The notes beneath the pieces are model-generated. The model was not told the origin of the DNA. It made no database searches and saw only the letters and a program-made list of their open reading frames with translations. The translations under genes were made by a program, and so were the position numbers. From a bacterium (GTDB lineage Bacteria > Cyanobacteriota > Vampirovibrionia > Gastranaerophilales > Gastranaerophilaceae), in NCBI GenBank assembly GCA_017536545.1, contig JAFXHF010000015.1, positions 1-64,000 on the forward strand: 64,000 nt of DNA. The letters run 5' to 3'. Below, piece after piece: positions 1 to 10,100 of this stretch (the stretch's first letter is position 1; every line of letters begins with the position of its first letter).

Positions 1-560
1 GCTATGACAACTTTTATCACTGATAAGTTGTTGCGAGTGTTGAACGCTGAAACCGAGCGAATATAGCCAAAAACAGATGTAGTTTGACCTTCTTTTAGGT
101 TTTTAATCAGTGTACGAGAAGAATAATCGATATGTTTTTTAGGGAAATACATCATCAAATCTTGAGCTGTAAAAATGCCGAGTTTGTTTAATTTGTATGC
201 AACTTTTGGGCCAACACCTTTTATGTACATAACATCAACTTCTGACGGGTGTTTTTGTCGTTGAAGTTGCATAGTTTCTTCTTCTTGTTTTAATTCTTTT
301 TCTTGTTGGAGTTCAGCTTTAATAGTTCGGATTAGTTGTTCGATTGATTTTCTCCGTTCTGGAACTGATGCGTAAGGGTAAACATCGAAAGCCTCGATAA
401 GTACTGCCCAACGTGGGTTTTTCTTGAATTTTTTGTAATTTTTTTGAGCTTCTTGTTTGATGAAACTTGAAAATTTTTGCGTTTTACCGTGAATATCGAT
501 ATATCGATATTTTGTTTCAATTTCTATGGCAGCTTTGATTTTATCCAAATTTTCAATCAT
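1..560 (-). CDS. recG: ATP-dependent DNA helicase RecG, N-terminal part (cut by window edge)
   Basis: RecG unwinds branched DNA and remodels stalled replication forks. The minus-strand frame opens at the ATG ending at 560 (MIENLDKIKAAIEIE) and stays open for 186 codons to the window edge, so only the N-terminus is seen. A helical, charged leader (about residues 1-105) is followed by DVMYIKGVGPKVAYKLNKLG at about 109-128 and DLMMYFPKKHIDY, the start of the RecG wedge domain with its helix-hairpin-helix-like GVGP turn. The helicase motors would lie beyond the left edge. The long leader is typical of cyanobacterial-type RecG (family knowledge). Confidence 0.85.
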   Translation of the reverse strand, partial: MIENLDKIKAAIEIETKYRYIDIHGKTQKFSSFIKQEAQKNYKKFKKNPRWAVLIEAFDVYPYASVPERRKSIEQLIRTIKAELQQEKELKQEEETMQLQRQKHPSEVDVMYIKGVGPKVAYKLNKLGIFTAQDLMMYFPKKHIDYSSRTLIKNLKEGQTTSVFGYIRSVSAFNTRNNLSVIKVVI

Positions 561-606
561 AGTTGTAATTTTACATCAAGATGGAGGATAAAACAATTTG
601 TGTATT

Positions 607-867
607 TTAGTTTTCTAGAAAAAAGTCTTTACCAAGTGTAGTTTCAAGTTCTGTGATAATTTGGGATAGAGGGACGTTAAGAGCTTCAGCCATACGCCAA
701 ATAGTGGTTAATTGCGGATCGCGTCTGCCAGCTTCAACGTTAGACCAGATAGATTTAGTGAGACCAATTTCATCGGAAGTTTTTGTCATTGACAGTTGTA
801 AGTTTTCTCTATACTTTTTGATGATTTTTGCCAATGCGTTTTGGAATTTTAATTTTTTATCTTGCAT
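607..867 (-). CDS. XRE-family helix-turn-helix transcriptional regulator
   Basis: A small DNA-binding protein of 86 residues. SMTKTSDEIGLTKSIWSNVE and GRRDPQLTTIWRMAEALNVP form a Cro/C1-type helix-turn-helix covering most of the chain. I chose the ATG at 867; the frame extends to 942, but that would place two palindromic operator-like sites inside the coding region. The sites lie 14-50 bp upstream of this start and the divergent glycosyltransferase begins at 956, so the protein probably represses itself and perhaps its neighbour (inference). No toxin partner is visible. Confidence 0.8.
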   Translation of the reverse strand: MQDKKLKFQNALAKIIKKYRENLQLSMTKTSDEIGLTKSIWSNVEAGRRDPQLTTIWRMAEALNVPLSQIITELETTLGKDFFLEN

Positions 868-880
868 ATTACTTATTATT

Positions 881-917
881 GTTCTAATATAAGAACTACA
901 TGTTCTCAATTGGGAAC
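881..917. promoter_or_regulatory. Twin GTTC-N8-GAAC palindromes, probable operators of the XRE regulator
   Basis: Two 16-bp sites, GTTCTAATATAAGAAC (881-896) and GTTCTCAATTGGGAAC (902-917), have identical GTTC/GAAC half-sites. Their centres are 21 bp apart, two helical turns, so bound dimers would sit on the same DNA face. They lie between the regulator start (867) and the divergent glycosyltransferase start (956). Confidence 0.7.
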
Positions 918-955
918 AATTTATTTGTGGATTATCTATCAATGAGTTTTATGGA

Positions 956-2029
956 ATGAAGAATATAGCTTTTGTGATTGATAAGTACGTTGAAATTCCT
1001 TGTGGTGGTGAACCTGCAATCAACTTTAACTTAATAAAATATTTATTATCTTTTGGGTATCAAATAGATGTCTATTGTAGACAATGTGATTATGTCTCAG
1101 GAAAGTTGCAAATTAATTTATTTTCTGATTTTGAAAAAAATTCTCAAAAATATATTACACAAATTTTAGAAAATAACTATGACCTTATATTTGCTGGAAA
1201 ATTCATGCTTAAATATCCACAGTTACAAGCGGATATAATTTCACTACATTCTCATTCTGATTATTATCAACAAAAAAAGAAATTTGGAATATTATTTGAT
1301 ATTTTTAGAATAAATAGAAATCGAGTAAATAATGAAATTAAAAATTTAAATAATAATGCAGATGCAATTTTTATTTTTTGTTCTAAACAGTTAAGAAAGG
1401 ATTATCACTCACTTTCTCCTATTATTAATTCCAAGATTATATATCCATATCCTAACTGGTTACCGCAAGAAGATTACAAAAATAATAACAATGAAATTTT
1501 TACATTTGGACTTTCGGCTTTAGGCTTTCAAAATAAAGGTGGATATTTATCTTTGCTGAGTTCTTGTTTATTAAAGTTTTCAGGTAAGAAATTCAAGTTG
1601 AAAATCATATACAAGAAAAAGCAAAATCTTTTACAAAAATTCTTAGTTATATTTTTAGGTTTGCGTGATTGTGTAGAATTTTTGCCGATACAAGAAGATA
1701 TGACTTTATTTTATGAAAGTATTGACTGTTTGTTGTTACCGTCGAAGTTGGAATCTTTTGGGATGGTTGGGAGTGAAGCTATGGCTTTTGGTAAGCCTGT
1801 TATATGTAGTTCAACTTGTGGATTTTCTGAGAAAATTCTAGATGGGCAAAATAGTTGGGTTTTCAAAAAGAATAATTTAAGTGTCTATAATTTATACAAA
1901 AAAATGTTAGAGGCTTGTGATGGGCAAAAATATTTTCAAATTAGGCAATATATTCAAGAATCCTATGAAAATAATGATGAGGCTTCATATAACAAAGTTG
2001 TAGCAGAATTAATTGGTGGTTTATTATGA
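956..2029 (+). CDS. GT4-type glycosyltransferase (GT-B fold)
   Basis: A 357-residue glycosyltransferase, probably transferring a sugar from a nucleotide donor to a cell-surface glycan. The N-terminal GT-B half begins KNIAFVIDKYVEIPCGGEPA with a glycine-rich acceptor loop. The C-terminal donor half contains LLPSKLESFGMVGSEAMAFG, with the EX7E motif of GT4 enzymes at about residues 265-273. The stop overlaps the start of the next gene by 4 bp, so the two are translationally coupled. Sugar and linkage cannot be read from the sequence. Codon use is very AT-rich, as often seen in surface-polysaccharide genes. Confidence 0.85.
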   Translation: MKNIAFVIDKYVEIPCGGEPAINFNLIKYLLSFGYQIDVYCRQCDYVSGKLQINLFSDFEKNSQKYITQILENNYDLIFAGKFMLKYPQLQADIISLHSHSDYYQQKKKFGILFDIFRINRNRVNNEIKNLNNNADAIFIFCSKQLRKDYHSLSPIINSKIIYPYPNWLPQEDYKNNNNEIFTFGLSALGFQNKGGYLSLLSSCLLKFSGKKFKLKIIYKKKQNLLQKFLVIFLGLRDCVEFLPIQEDMTLFYESIDCLLLPSKLESFGMVGSEAMAFGKPVICSSTCGFSEKILDGQNSWVFKKNNLSVYNLYKKMLEACDGQKYFQIRQYIQESYENNDEASYNKVVAELIGGLL

Positions 2030-4323
2030 TGTTCGTGTGTGAACTAAATAGTTGTACTGGTTGTGGAGCTTGTTATAATGTGTGCCCACATAATGCAATA
2101 AATATGGTAGAAGATTCAGAAGGCTTTTTGTACCCTCAAATTGATCCAAGTTTGTGCAAAAATTGTGGATTGTGTCAAAAAATATGTCCAGTTAATAACC
2201 CGAATTACAATAACAATGAAAATCCAGAATGTTACGCCGCGGCGGCTAATGATGAGTTGAGAAAAGATTCATCTTCAGGAGCTTTGTTCCCTGCTATTGC
2301 TGAATATATCTTAAATAAAGATGGTTATATCTGTGGTGTTGCGTATGATGAGAATCTTTTATTAGAACACATTATTGTTGATAATAAGAAAGATTTAAAT
2401 AAGCTAAAAAGCTCTAAATATTTTCAATCAAATACTAAAAACTGTTATAAAGAAATTGAAAAGTTACTCAAAGATTGTAAATTAGTACTGTTTTCAGGAA
2501 CTCCGTGCCAAGTTGCGGGGCTATACGCTTATTTGAAAAAAGATTATGATAACTTGTTGACTATTGATTTGGTATGTCACGGTGTTCCATCTCCAATGGT
2601 TTATAAAAAGTATATTTCAGAGTTGCAGTTGGATTCTGATGAAAAAGTTTTGAATACAAATTTTAGGGATAAAGTTAATGGTTGGAGTTCGTATTTAACT
2701 ACTACTATTACTACTAAACGTATTTTGTCTAAACCTGCTAGGGAAGATGTATTTATGCAAGCGTTTTTGAGTGATGTTTGTTTAAGAAAAAGCTGTCACG
2801 AATGTAGATTTGCAAAGATTCCAAGACAAGCAGATATTACTCTTGGGGATTTTTGGGGCATAAATAGATATAACAGAAGATTGAATGATGGCAAGGGAAC
2901 GTCTTTAGTTTTAACAAATTCTGAAAAAGGTGAAAATATAATTAATGAAATAAAAAAAGAATTGAAAATATTTAAAAAAGCCCCTTTAAAAATAGCCAAG
3001 AAAGGTAATCCTCGCATATATGAATCTAATAAAAAGAATACTGTGAATAGAACAATGTTTTTCAGTTTGATTAAAGAAAAAACTTTGAAAGAAACTGTTG
3101 AGATTTGTGCAAATGATAAATGTGATTACTTATTGATTAATTTCTTTTGGAGTGGAAATAATTATGGTGCAGTTTTGACAGCATATGCCTTGCAACAATT
3201 TATTGATGAATTTGGGTTTAAATCTAAATTTTTAAATACGGGAGAACATAAACGTTATGAAAATTATGAAACCTCCACTTTTGGCGATTTTGCACATGAA
3301 TTTTTAAATATTTCGAAGAGCTACAAATTCAAACAAGCCAAAAAATTAAGTCAAAAAGTAAAAGGTGTAATTTTAGGCTCGGATCAGGTATTGCGTCCTG
3401 ATGCCTTAACTGGTTCCGCATTAAACAAGTACTTATTAAATTTTGTCGATAATAATACGAAAAAAATAGCGTTAAGTGCTAGTTTTGGGTTAGATTTAGA
3501 CGAATTTAAACAAGATAAAGCTCGTAAATCTGTACAACAGGAAATGGATAAAGCATATAAGAGTTTTGATTATCTATCTTGTCGAGAAGTGTCTGGAGTA
3601 GATATTTTTAAAGATGTTTTTGGACTTAATGCTGATTTTATCCTAGACCCAGTTTTTCTTGTTGATAAATCTGCATATGATAGAATACTAAATTTATCAG
3701 ATGTTGCGTTTGATGGGATTGTAAGTTATGTCTTAGACAAAAATTCAAAATATGATGAGGTTTATAATTATCTTTGTGAAAAATTAAATACTTCTATTGT
3801 CAAAATGGATGCTAAGAAAGGTGATATAAGTGTTTCTAATTGGTTAAAATATATTAAAGATTGCAAACTCTTGATTACCGATAGTTTTCATGGTGTTTGT
3901 TTTGCGTTAATTTTCAATAAGCCATTTATTTGTTTGAAAAACAAAAAAAGAGGCCAAACACGTTTTGATTCATTTATTGAAACTTTTGAAATAAAAGATA
4001 ATTTTGTTTCTTCACTTGATGAAATTTATAGTCTGGATTTAGATAATAATATAAACTATGGAGAATTTAATAGAAAGTTAGATGAAGAAGTCTCTCGTTG
4101 CAAGGTAATCTTAAAAGAAGTTTTGTGTAATAATTATTCGAATAATGAAAATGCTGTAAATTATAAAAATAAGAATCAACGTATTGGCTTTAATTATTTG
4201 TATTTAAAGCATAGCTTAAAATTTTTGTTGTATTCTTTCCTTTATTTAGTAGCATCTAAAAAGAAAAAAGCGAAAGCAAAAGCTAAAATGTTTAAATATA
4301 AATCTATTGTTTCTTGGTTTTAA
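2026..4323 (+). CDS. Ferredoxin / FrhB-like / polysaccharide pyruvyl transferase fusion
   Basis: A 765-residue multidomain protein. Residues 5-55 carry two 4Fe-4S motifs (CTGCGACYNVCP at 10-21 and CKNCGLCQKICP near 45). They are followed by an F420-hydrogenase beta-subunit-like (FrhB/FdhB) region with LFSGTPCQVAGL and DLVCHGVPSP. From about residue 365 (DYLLINFFWSGNNYGAVLTA) a polysaccharide pyruvyl transferase domain runs to about 680, with GSDQVLRPD and ITDSFHGVCFALIF as landmarks. Such fusions occur in exopolysaccharide loci; the iron-sulfur half may supply reducing power for a sugar modification (inference). It is coupled to the upstream glycosyltransferase. The C-terminal tail is rich in Lys and Ala. 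Confidence 0.8.
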   Translation: MMFVCELNSCTGCGACYNVCPHNAINMVEDSEGFLYPQIDPSLCKNCGLCQKICPVNNPNYNNNENPECYAAAANDELRKDSSSGALFPAIAEYILNKDGYICGVAYDENLLLEHIIVDNKKDLNKLKSSKYFQSNTKNCYKEIEKLLKDCKLVLFSGTPCQVAGLYAYLKKDYDNLLTIDLVCHGVPSPMVYKKYISELQLDSDEKVLNTNFRDKVNGWSSYLTTTITTKRILSKPAREDVFMQAFLSDVCLRKSCHECRFAKIPRQADITLGDFWGINRYNRRLNDGKGTSLVLTNSEKGENIINEIKKELKIFKKAPLKIAKKGNPRIYESNKKNTVNRTMFFSLIKEKTLKETVEICANDKCDYLLINFFWSGNNYGAVLTAYALQQFIDEFGFKSKFLNTGEHKRYENYETSTFGDFAHEFLNISKSYKFKQAKKLSQKVKGVILGSDQVLRPDALTGSALNKYLLNFVDNNTKKIALSASFGLDLDEFKQDKARKSVQQEMDKAYKSFDYLSCREVSGVDIFKDVFGLNADFILDPVFLVDKSAYDRILNLSDVAFDGIVSYVLDKNSKYDEVYNYLCEKLNTSIVKMDAKKGDISVSNWLKYIKDCKLLITDSFHGVCFALIFNKPFICLKNKKRGQTRFDSFIETFEIKDNFVSSLDEIYSLDLDNNINYGEFNRKLDEEVSRCKVILKEVLCNNYSNNENAVNYKNKNQRIGFNYLYLKHSLKFLLYSFLYLVASKKKKAKAKAKMFKYKSIVSWF

Positions 4324-4342
4324 ATTTAAACAACATTTACCC

Positions 4343-5413
4343 CTAGAATAAACTTTGTTGGGTGGTGTCTTTGGTTTTGTAGCCAAGGTGTCTGTATGTT
4401 GCAGGTGAGACTTTTCTTCCTCTAGGTGTTCTTTGCAACAATCCTGCTTGTAGTAAAAATGGTTCACAAACATCTTCAATTGTTCGCACATCTTCACCAA
4501 TTGCTGCAGCTATTGTTTCCACTCCAACTGGGCCACCATCATATTTTTCAATAATTAATTTTAAAAGATTTCGGTCTGTAGTATCTAGTCCAAACTCATC
4601 AATTTTTAAAATGTCTAATGATTCATTGGCTACATCTTGTGTGATTTTGCCGTTGTATTTAACTAAAGCATAGTCACTTACTCTTTTTATAAGTCTGTTT
4701 GCAATACGTGGTGTTCCACGAGATCTTCGGGCAATTGCGTGAGCACCTTTTGTATCGATCCCAATATCCAAAATCCCCGCAGTACGTTTGATTACCTGAG
4801 CAAGTTCTTCTTCTGTATAAAATTCTAATCTATGTATAATCCCAAATCTATCTCTCAATGGCCCAGATAATTCGCCAGCTTTTGTTGTTGCACCAATCAA
4901 CGTAAATTTAGGCAGTGGAACCCTTAAGGTTTTTACAGTTTGGCTTTTTCCAGTTGTCATATCAAGGTAAAAATCTTCCATCGCTGGGTATAAGATTTCC
5001 TCAGCAACTTTATTTAATCTGTGGATTTCATCAATAAATAAGATTTCACCGCCTTGCAATGACATCAAAATCCCAAGAATATCTCTTGGACGTTCCAAAG
5101 CTGGGGCTGATGTGATTTTTATATCAACTCCCATTTCCTGAGCAATTACACCAGCCAACGTTGTTTTCCCTAACCCTGGCGGGCCATAAAATAACAAGTG
5201 ATCTAAAGGTTGTTCACGTTTTTTTGCCGCTTCAATAGTGATTTTTAAAGTATCTTTCAATCCTGATTGACCTATATATGTGTCAAAAGATTTTGGACGA
5301 ATACAATTTTCAAAGTTTTTGTCCAACTCAATAACTTCTGGTTTTACAACAGGATTTTTCTTTTCTGTCGGTTTAAGATTTTTAAAATCGTTATCGTCAG
5401 CAATAATACTCAT
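4343..5413 (-). CDS. ruvB: Holliday junction branch migration ATPase RuvB
   Basis: RuvB is the hexameric motor that, with RuvA, drives branch migration of Holliday junctions. The 356 residues include Walker A GPPGLGKT (77-84), Walker B FIDEIH (126-131), sensor 1 GATTKAGEL (174-182), the arginine finger region GPLRDRFG (184-191) and the C-terminal winged-helix DNA-binding domain with LLQRTPRGR. The N-terminal extension of about 35 residues is longer than in E. coli. The start is supported by a GGG-type ribosome site and an upstream promoter. ruvA is not adjacent. The gene converges with the glycan pair. Confidence 0.95.
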   Translation of the reverse strand: MSIIADDNDFKNLKPTEKKNPVVKPEVIELDKNFENCIRPKSFDTYIGQSGLKDTLKITIEAAKKREQPLDHLLFYGPPGLGKTTLAGVIAQEMGVDIKITSAPALERPRDILGILMSLQGGEILFIDEIHRLNKVAEEILYPAMEDFYLDMTTGKSQTVKTLRVPLPKFTLIGATTKAGELSGPLRDRFGIIHRLEFYTEEELAQVIKRTAGILDIGIDTKGAHAIARRSRGTPRIANRLIKRVSDYALVKYNGKITQDVANESLDILKIDEFGLDTTDRNLLKLIIEKYDGGPVGVETIAAAIGEDVRTIEDVCEPFLLQAGLLQRTPRGRKVSPATYRHLGYKTKDTTQQSLF

Positions 5414-5433
5414 TCTACCCTCTATCTATTTGT

Positions 5434-5463
5434 ATAATAGCATAAATGGTGAGGTTGTGTAAA
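5434..5463 (-). promoter_or_regulatory. Sigma-70-type promoter of ruvB
   Basis: On the minus strand, TTTACA (5463-5458) and TATTAT (5439-5434) are separated by 18 bp, about 20 bp upstream of the ruvB start. Confidence 0.55.
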
Positions 5464-5486
5464 CAGGTTTTATTTACCCCTTACCC

Positions 5487-7040
5487 CTACCCTTGTTTTA
5501 CTTTTTTAAGTAAGAAAACTAAAGGTAGCACGCAAACAACGATTATTGCATAGGTTTTGTATGATGTCATAAATGCACTTAGTGTTGATTGTTGCATAAG
5601 TTGTTGGTAAATAGAAATATGTGCCATCTGTTGTGCTGTTCCAAAATCGTGTCCAAGATGCATAAATGTTTCGGTCATAGCCCCGATTTTTGCAGCAAAT
5701 GATGAGTTTAGGGCGTTTAATCTATCAACCAAATATGTTTGGTGAACTTGTGAAAATCTTGATACAAATACACCAACAGATGATGTTCCAACTGCACAAC
5801 CTACGTTTTTAATCAAGTTTTGAACACTTGATGCGTTTGTCATTTCTGTATTTTTAACAGTTGAAAAAAGTAAGGTTGTTGTTGGGATAATTACCATTGT
5901 TAATCCTGCACCAAGGACAATATTAGGAATAATTACGTTATTAATTGCAATTGCCAAATTAAGTTCTGAGAACATAAAACAACCAATTGCAAAAATAGTT
6001 AAGCCTAAAAATGTCTGATATCTTAGGTCCATAATTTTTGTAGTCGCACCTGTGAAAATTACCGCCATAACAGAACCAACCCCCATAGGACCTGCTGCAA
6101 GTCCACTTAAGTATGAGGTATAGCCCATAAGTCTTTGTAAGAATTGTGGCAAAATGGCAATTGTTCCATATGCAATTGCAAATGTAATAGTAAGGATTAT
6201 TGTACCAAATGTGAAGTTCCAGTTTTTGAATATTTTCAAATCAAGTAACGGACTTTTTGTTCTCAATTCCCACCAAACAAGTGCAATAAATGCGATTAAA
6301 CTTGTTATACCTAATTTGCAAATATAACTTGAATCAAACCAACCATTTTTTTGACCGTTATCAACCATAACTTGGAATGACGCAATCCAAACTATAAGTA
6401 AAAGCAATCCAATATGGTCGATTTTGTGAAGTCCAACAACTTTCAAATATGGTGGATCTTCAATAAACATCGAAATTAAAATAAATGCAGCTATACAGAA
6501 TGGCAAACTTATGAAAAATACGTAGTTCCACGAATAATTTGTAGTTAGCCATCCACCAATAATTGGACCGATAATAGGCGCAATTGTAATTCCTGAAGAA
6601 AAAATTGCCATTGCTTTTCCGTGTTCTTCTTTTGGGTAACTTTCTAGCAAAATGGCTTGAGATAGTGGAATGATACATCCTCCACCTAAACCTTGGAAAA
6701 TTCTACCGATAATCATTACTTCAAAGCTTGGTGCCATACCGCAGACTGCGGCTGAAATCCCAAACATTGCAACGCAAAGTAAGAAGAATTTTTTTCTTCC
6801 CATTACTCTACAACACCAATCTGTTGCTGGTAACAATACACTACATGCAATCAAGAATATAGTTACAATCCATAAACTTTCGTCGTCTGAAATTGAATAG
6901 CTTCCTGCAATACTTTTGAGGGCAACGTTTGCAATTGATGTGTTTAAAACTTCAACAAATGTCGCAATCATAACAGCAAGTGTAATCATTGTTAGGCTAG
7001 CTTTCGGTTTCCATTGTTGTTGAGCTATTGTATTTTCCAT
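5487..7040 (-). CDS. DHA2-family MFS multidrug exporter (EmrB/QacA type)
   Basis: A 517-residue inner-membrane drug:proton antiporter with about 14 hydrophobic segments, as expected of the DHA2 family. Visible family motifs are IATFVEVLNTSIANVALKSI (helix 1, motif D1-like), GRIFQGLGGGCIIPLSQAIL and GPIIGGWLTTNYSWNYVFFI (motif C and the helix 5-6 region). The C-terminus ends KKVKQG. AGGAAGAG precedes the ATG. No EmrA-type membrane-fusion partner is adjacent, so a tripartite pump cannot be assumed. The substrate is unknown. Confidence 0.88.
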   Translation of the reverse strand: MENTIAQQQWKPKASLTMITLAVMIATFVEVLNTSIANVALKSIAGSYSISDDESLWIVTIFLIACSVLLPATDWCCRVMGRKKFFLLCVAMFGISAAVCGMAPSFEVMIIGRIFQGLGGGCIIPLSQAILLESYPKEEHGKAMAIFSSGITIAPIIGPIIGGWLTTNYSWNYVFFISLPFCIAAFILISMFIEDPPYLKVVGLHKIDHIGLLLLIVWIASFQVMVDNGQKNGWFDSSYICKLGITSLIAFIALVWWELRTKSPLLDLKIFKNWNFTFGTIILTITFAIAYGTIAILPQFLQRLMGYTSYLSGLAAGPMGVGSVMAVIFTGATTKIMDLRYQTFLGLTIFAIGCFMFSELNLAIAINNVIIPNIVLGAGLTMVIIPTTTLLFSTVKNTEMTNASSVQNLIKNVGCAVGTSSVGVFVSRFSQVHQTYLVDRLNALNSSFAAKIGAMTETFMHLGHDFGTAQQMAHISIYQQLMQQSTLSAFMTSYKTYAIIVVCVLPLVFLLKKVKQG

Positions 7041-7178
7041 AATCTCTTCCTAAGGGTATAATTCAATTTTAAAATTAAAATTTTTTAGCACAAGAAAATA
7101 AATAAAAATTTTTACATATAGTTAAGCAAAATTTTATAGAATATCCTCTTTTTGAATTAGTTTAAAATTAACTACCTG

Positions 7179-7187
7179 TGCTATAAT
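7179..7187 (+). promoter_or_regulatory. Extended -10 promoter giving a probable leaderless mRNA
   Basis: TGCTATAAT (7179-7187) is a perfect extended -10 element. The ATG of the next gene is at 7194, where transcription should begin, and no ribosome-binding site fits between them. The transcript is therefore probably leaderless. Confidence 0.6.
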
Positions 7188-7193
7188 TCGGGT

Positions 7194-10100
7194 ATGGAAT
7201 GTCCAAAATGCGGAGCAGAGATAAATAAAAATGCGATGGTGTGCCCGAATTGTAAGAAGGTACTCAAAATCGTTTGTCCTGTTTGTAAAACTATAAATAC
7301 TAAAAATACTTGTAAAAAGTGTGGTGAAATTCTTGTTACAAAATGTGCAAAATGTGGCAAGATTAATTTGATGAAAAATCCAAAATGTATTAAGTGCGGT
7401 TATAACAACGAAATTAGTGCAGTTTTGGGTGAATCTAATACTGATAGTTTTGCAATTTTGAGAATAGACTTCCCAAATAGTGATGTTGTAAAGGCTAAGT
7501 TGGGTTCTAATAAACTTTATCAAAAATTTAGAGCTAATTTAGATGCTTTAATTGCAACTTATGTTCAGTCATTAAATGTTCGTCGTCAAATTATTGATGG
7601 GGATGTTTATGTTATAAGATTTAACAAAGATTATACCTTATCTGCGTCTGCAAATTCGGCGGTATTAGCGACTATTGAACTTTTAAATATAATTACTAAA
7701 TTAAATGTGAAACTGTTGAAGAAAAAAGGGGTAGGGTTAAAGTGTAACTTTACTATTATGCAACGTGATGCTGATAAAAATCCTTATGATATTGATACAA
7801 AATTTCACGCAAATATGGTTTATCAATCATCTTCAAAAGAGATGAAAGCCTTAGATTCATTCCAAGTTATTACAGATGAAAGTTTCTATGATTATTATAA
7901 TGGTCAGTATAAAATGGAATCTTTAAACTCCGCTTTGGTTGATGGGGTTATGAAAAGATTCTATGAAATGGATTTAAAAGAATTTGTTAATATTGGTGAA
8001 ATCTTACGTAACGAAGCGTTAAAGGATCAAGAAGATTCAGCTGGTGATGAAATTGAAATTCCAAACTTTGTTCAAACAGCATTGCTAGATCAAGAAAAAG
8101 TTACTCAAGAAGCATTGAATAGAGAACACGGGCTTTCTGATGATGAAATTTATGATATTGAAATGATTAATTTTGAAGAAATTAATTGTGCATTTATTAA
8201 AACAGAAAGTTTTAATGTTCTTGATTGTGTTGTTCAAACTTTACAACAAGTTCCAAAAGGTGTATTAGCTCTTAAAGCTTCTCCAATGTATCAGCCATAT
8301 ACATTGAAGCTTTTATCTGCAGTTGATGAGATGGGAATTTATGACAATGTTGTTCCTGTAACCTGTCATGATGATATGAAATATTCTCCATATTCATTTT
8401 TCAGAGAGTTAATTTCTTCAATTTTTGGTTATACAGTTTCTCAGAAATTATTTGATTCAAATGATTTTTCAATGTTTTCAACTGTTGATAGGGAAGGTTT
8501 GATTAAGGATTTAATTAAATTAAGCCAAAGACCTATGCAGAATATGGAAGATACAAGAGAAAATTACTGTAATGTATTTTTATCTATGCTTCAGGCAATT
8601 CCTAATACTTTAATTTATATTGAAAATTTTGAGAAAATTGATGCTAGTTCATTATTTGTTTTAGAACAATTGTTTGATCATTTTGATGAGTTGAATATAA
8701 GTTATTTAATCTCTTATGACAAAGATTTTTCTTTGCATAAAGGAGCACATTTCTTATTATCAAGACCATATTATACAGAAGTTACACTAACTCAAACTCC
8801 GTTTGATGTTATTATAGGTGCTGATGCTAACTTCTACAAAAATATTATGACAGATTTTTATTTCCAAAGAATCGTGAAATATTCTTGTGGAAGTACGTTA
8901 TTCTTAGATTATGCTATTCAGTATTTGGTGGAATCTGGGGTTTATGAATACACTGAAGATTCTATAGTAATGGTTACTCCAAAGACTATAATTATTCCTT
9001 CAGGGTTGGAAAAATTAATCAAACGTCGTATTAATTTGTTGAAAGACGAAGCCGATACAATTAAATTTTTAACAATGATTGTTCTTTTAGGAACAAGAGT
9101 AGATGAAAAAACACTAAATTCTTTGGGTATAAAAGACTGGGAAAAAATAGCAGAAAATCTTGCGAATATGGGTTATTTGTATTCGTTTAATAATTGTATT
9201 TATTTCCCTAACTATGGAATTTTGAGAAAATGTTTATTAGAAGTTATTAAACCTGAAGATTTACAGGCTGTTGCAAATGATTTATTTAATTTGATTTATG
9301 TAGATTCTATGCCAAACCCAGTAAAAGCATATTTGTATGATTTATCAGCAAATACTCAAAAGATTATTTCTGAGTGGGAAAAGCTTGCTAACATAAATTT
9401 ATCAATGGGTGATTTTACATCTTATTTGAATTGTTCAACAGAAATTTTGAAATCGTTAGATAAATATGCTTCAAGTTGGACAGAAGAAGAGCTTGTTAAG
9501 TATAAGTTATCTTTATATGAAAATGTTTCAAATAATATGTTTGAATACGATCCAGATAAGACAAGAGAATTAGCAGAAGAAACATTAGCAAGTTTGCAAA
9601 AAAATCATAGGTTAGATAGATATATTGATCTTTGTATGAAAATGATTCAAGGTGCAATTGTGCACGGTGATTATTTATATGCAATGAATTTAACACACGG
9701 AGTTTTATCTTCTCTTGATAATGCTTCTATAGATCCAGCTTCTCCAGATTTCGATTTGAATTTCTTATTGATGTCTATAATTTATGTGAAAATTTTATTC
9801 AATATTGGGGCATACGAAGATTGCTTAGATATAGGTTATAACGTATTAAATGTTCTTGATAATGAAAAAATAAATTCAATTAATTATACAATTATTACTA
9901 GAGATGAATTCAAATATTTGGTTACTGAATGTGTTGGTTACATTGCATTAGTAGATGTAATTACAATGAAAGAAGATGTTAGTGAATTTTTGAGTATTTC
10001 AGGGAAATTATTAGATTTTATACCAAATACTTACTCTATTTTCGCTCAATTACAATCTTTAATTTCAGGACAAGGAGCAACTGTTTCTCCTAATATGGCT

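Noticed and set aside
78-91. The 14-base word ATGTAGTTTGACCT also occurring near 61582
   Set aside because: One copy is inside recG coding sequence and there is no extended similarity; likely coincidence in AT-rich DNA.
7134-7523. A 129-codon minus-strand frame opposite the zinc-ribbon gene
   Set aside because: It is antisense to six regularly spaced CxxC motifs, which clearly mark the plus strand as coding; its aromatic-rich composition is that of a shadow frame.
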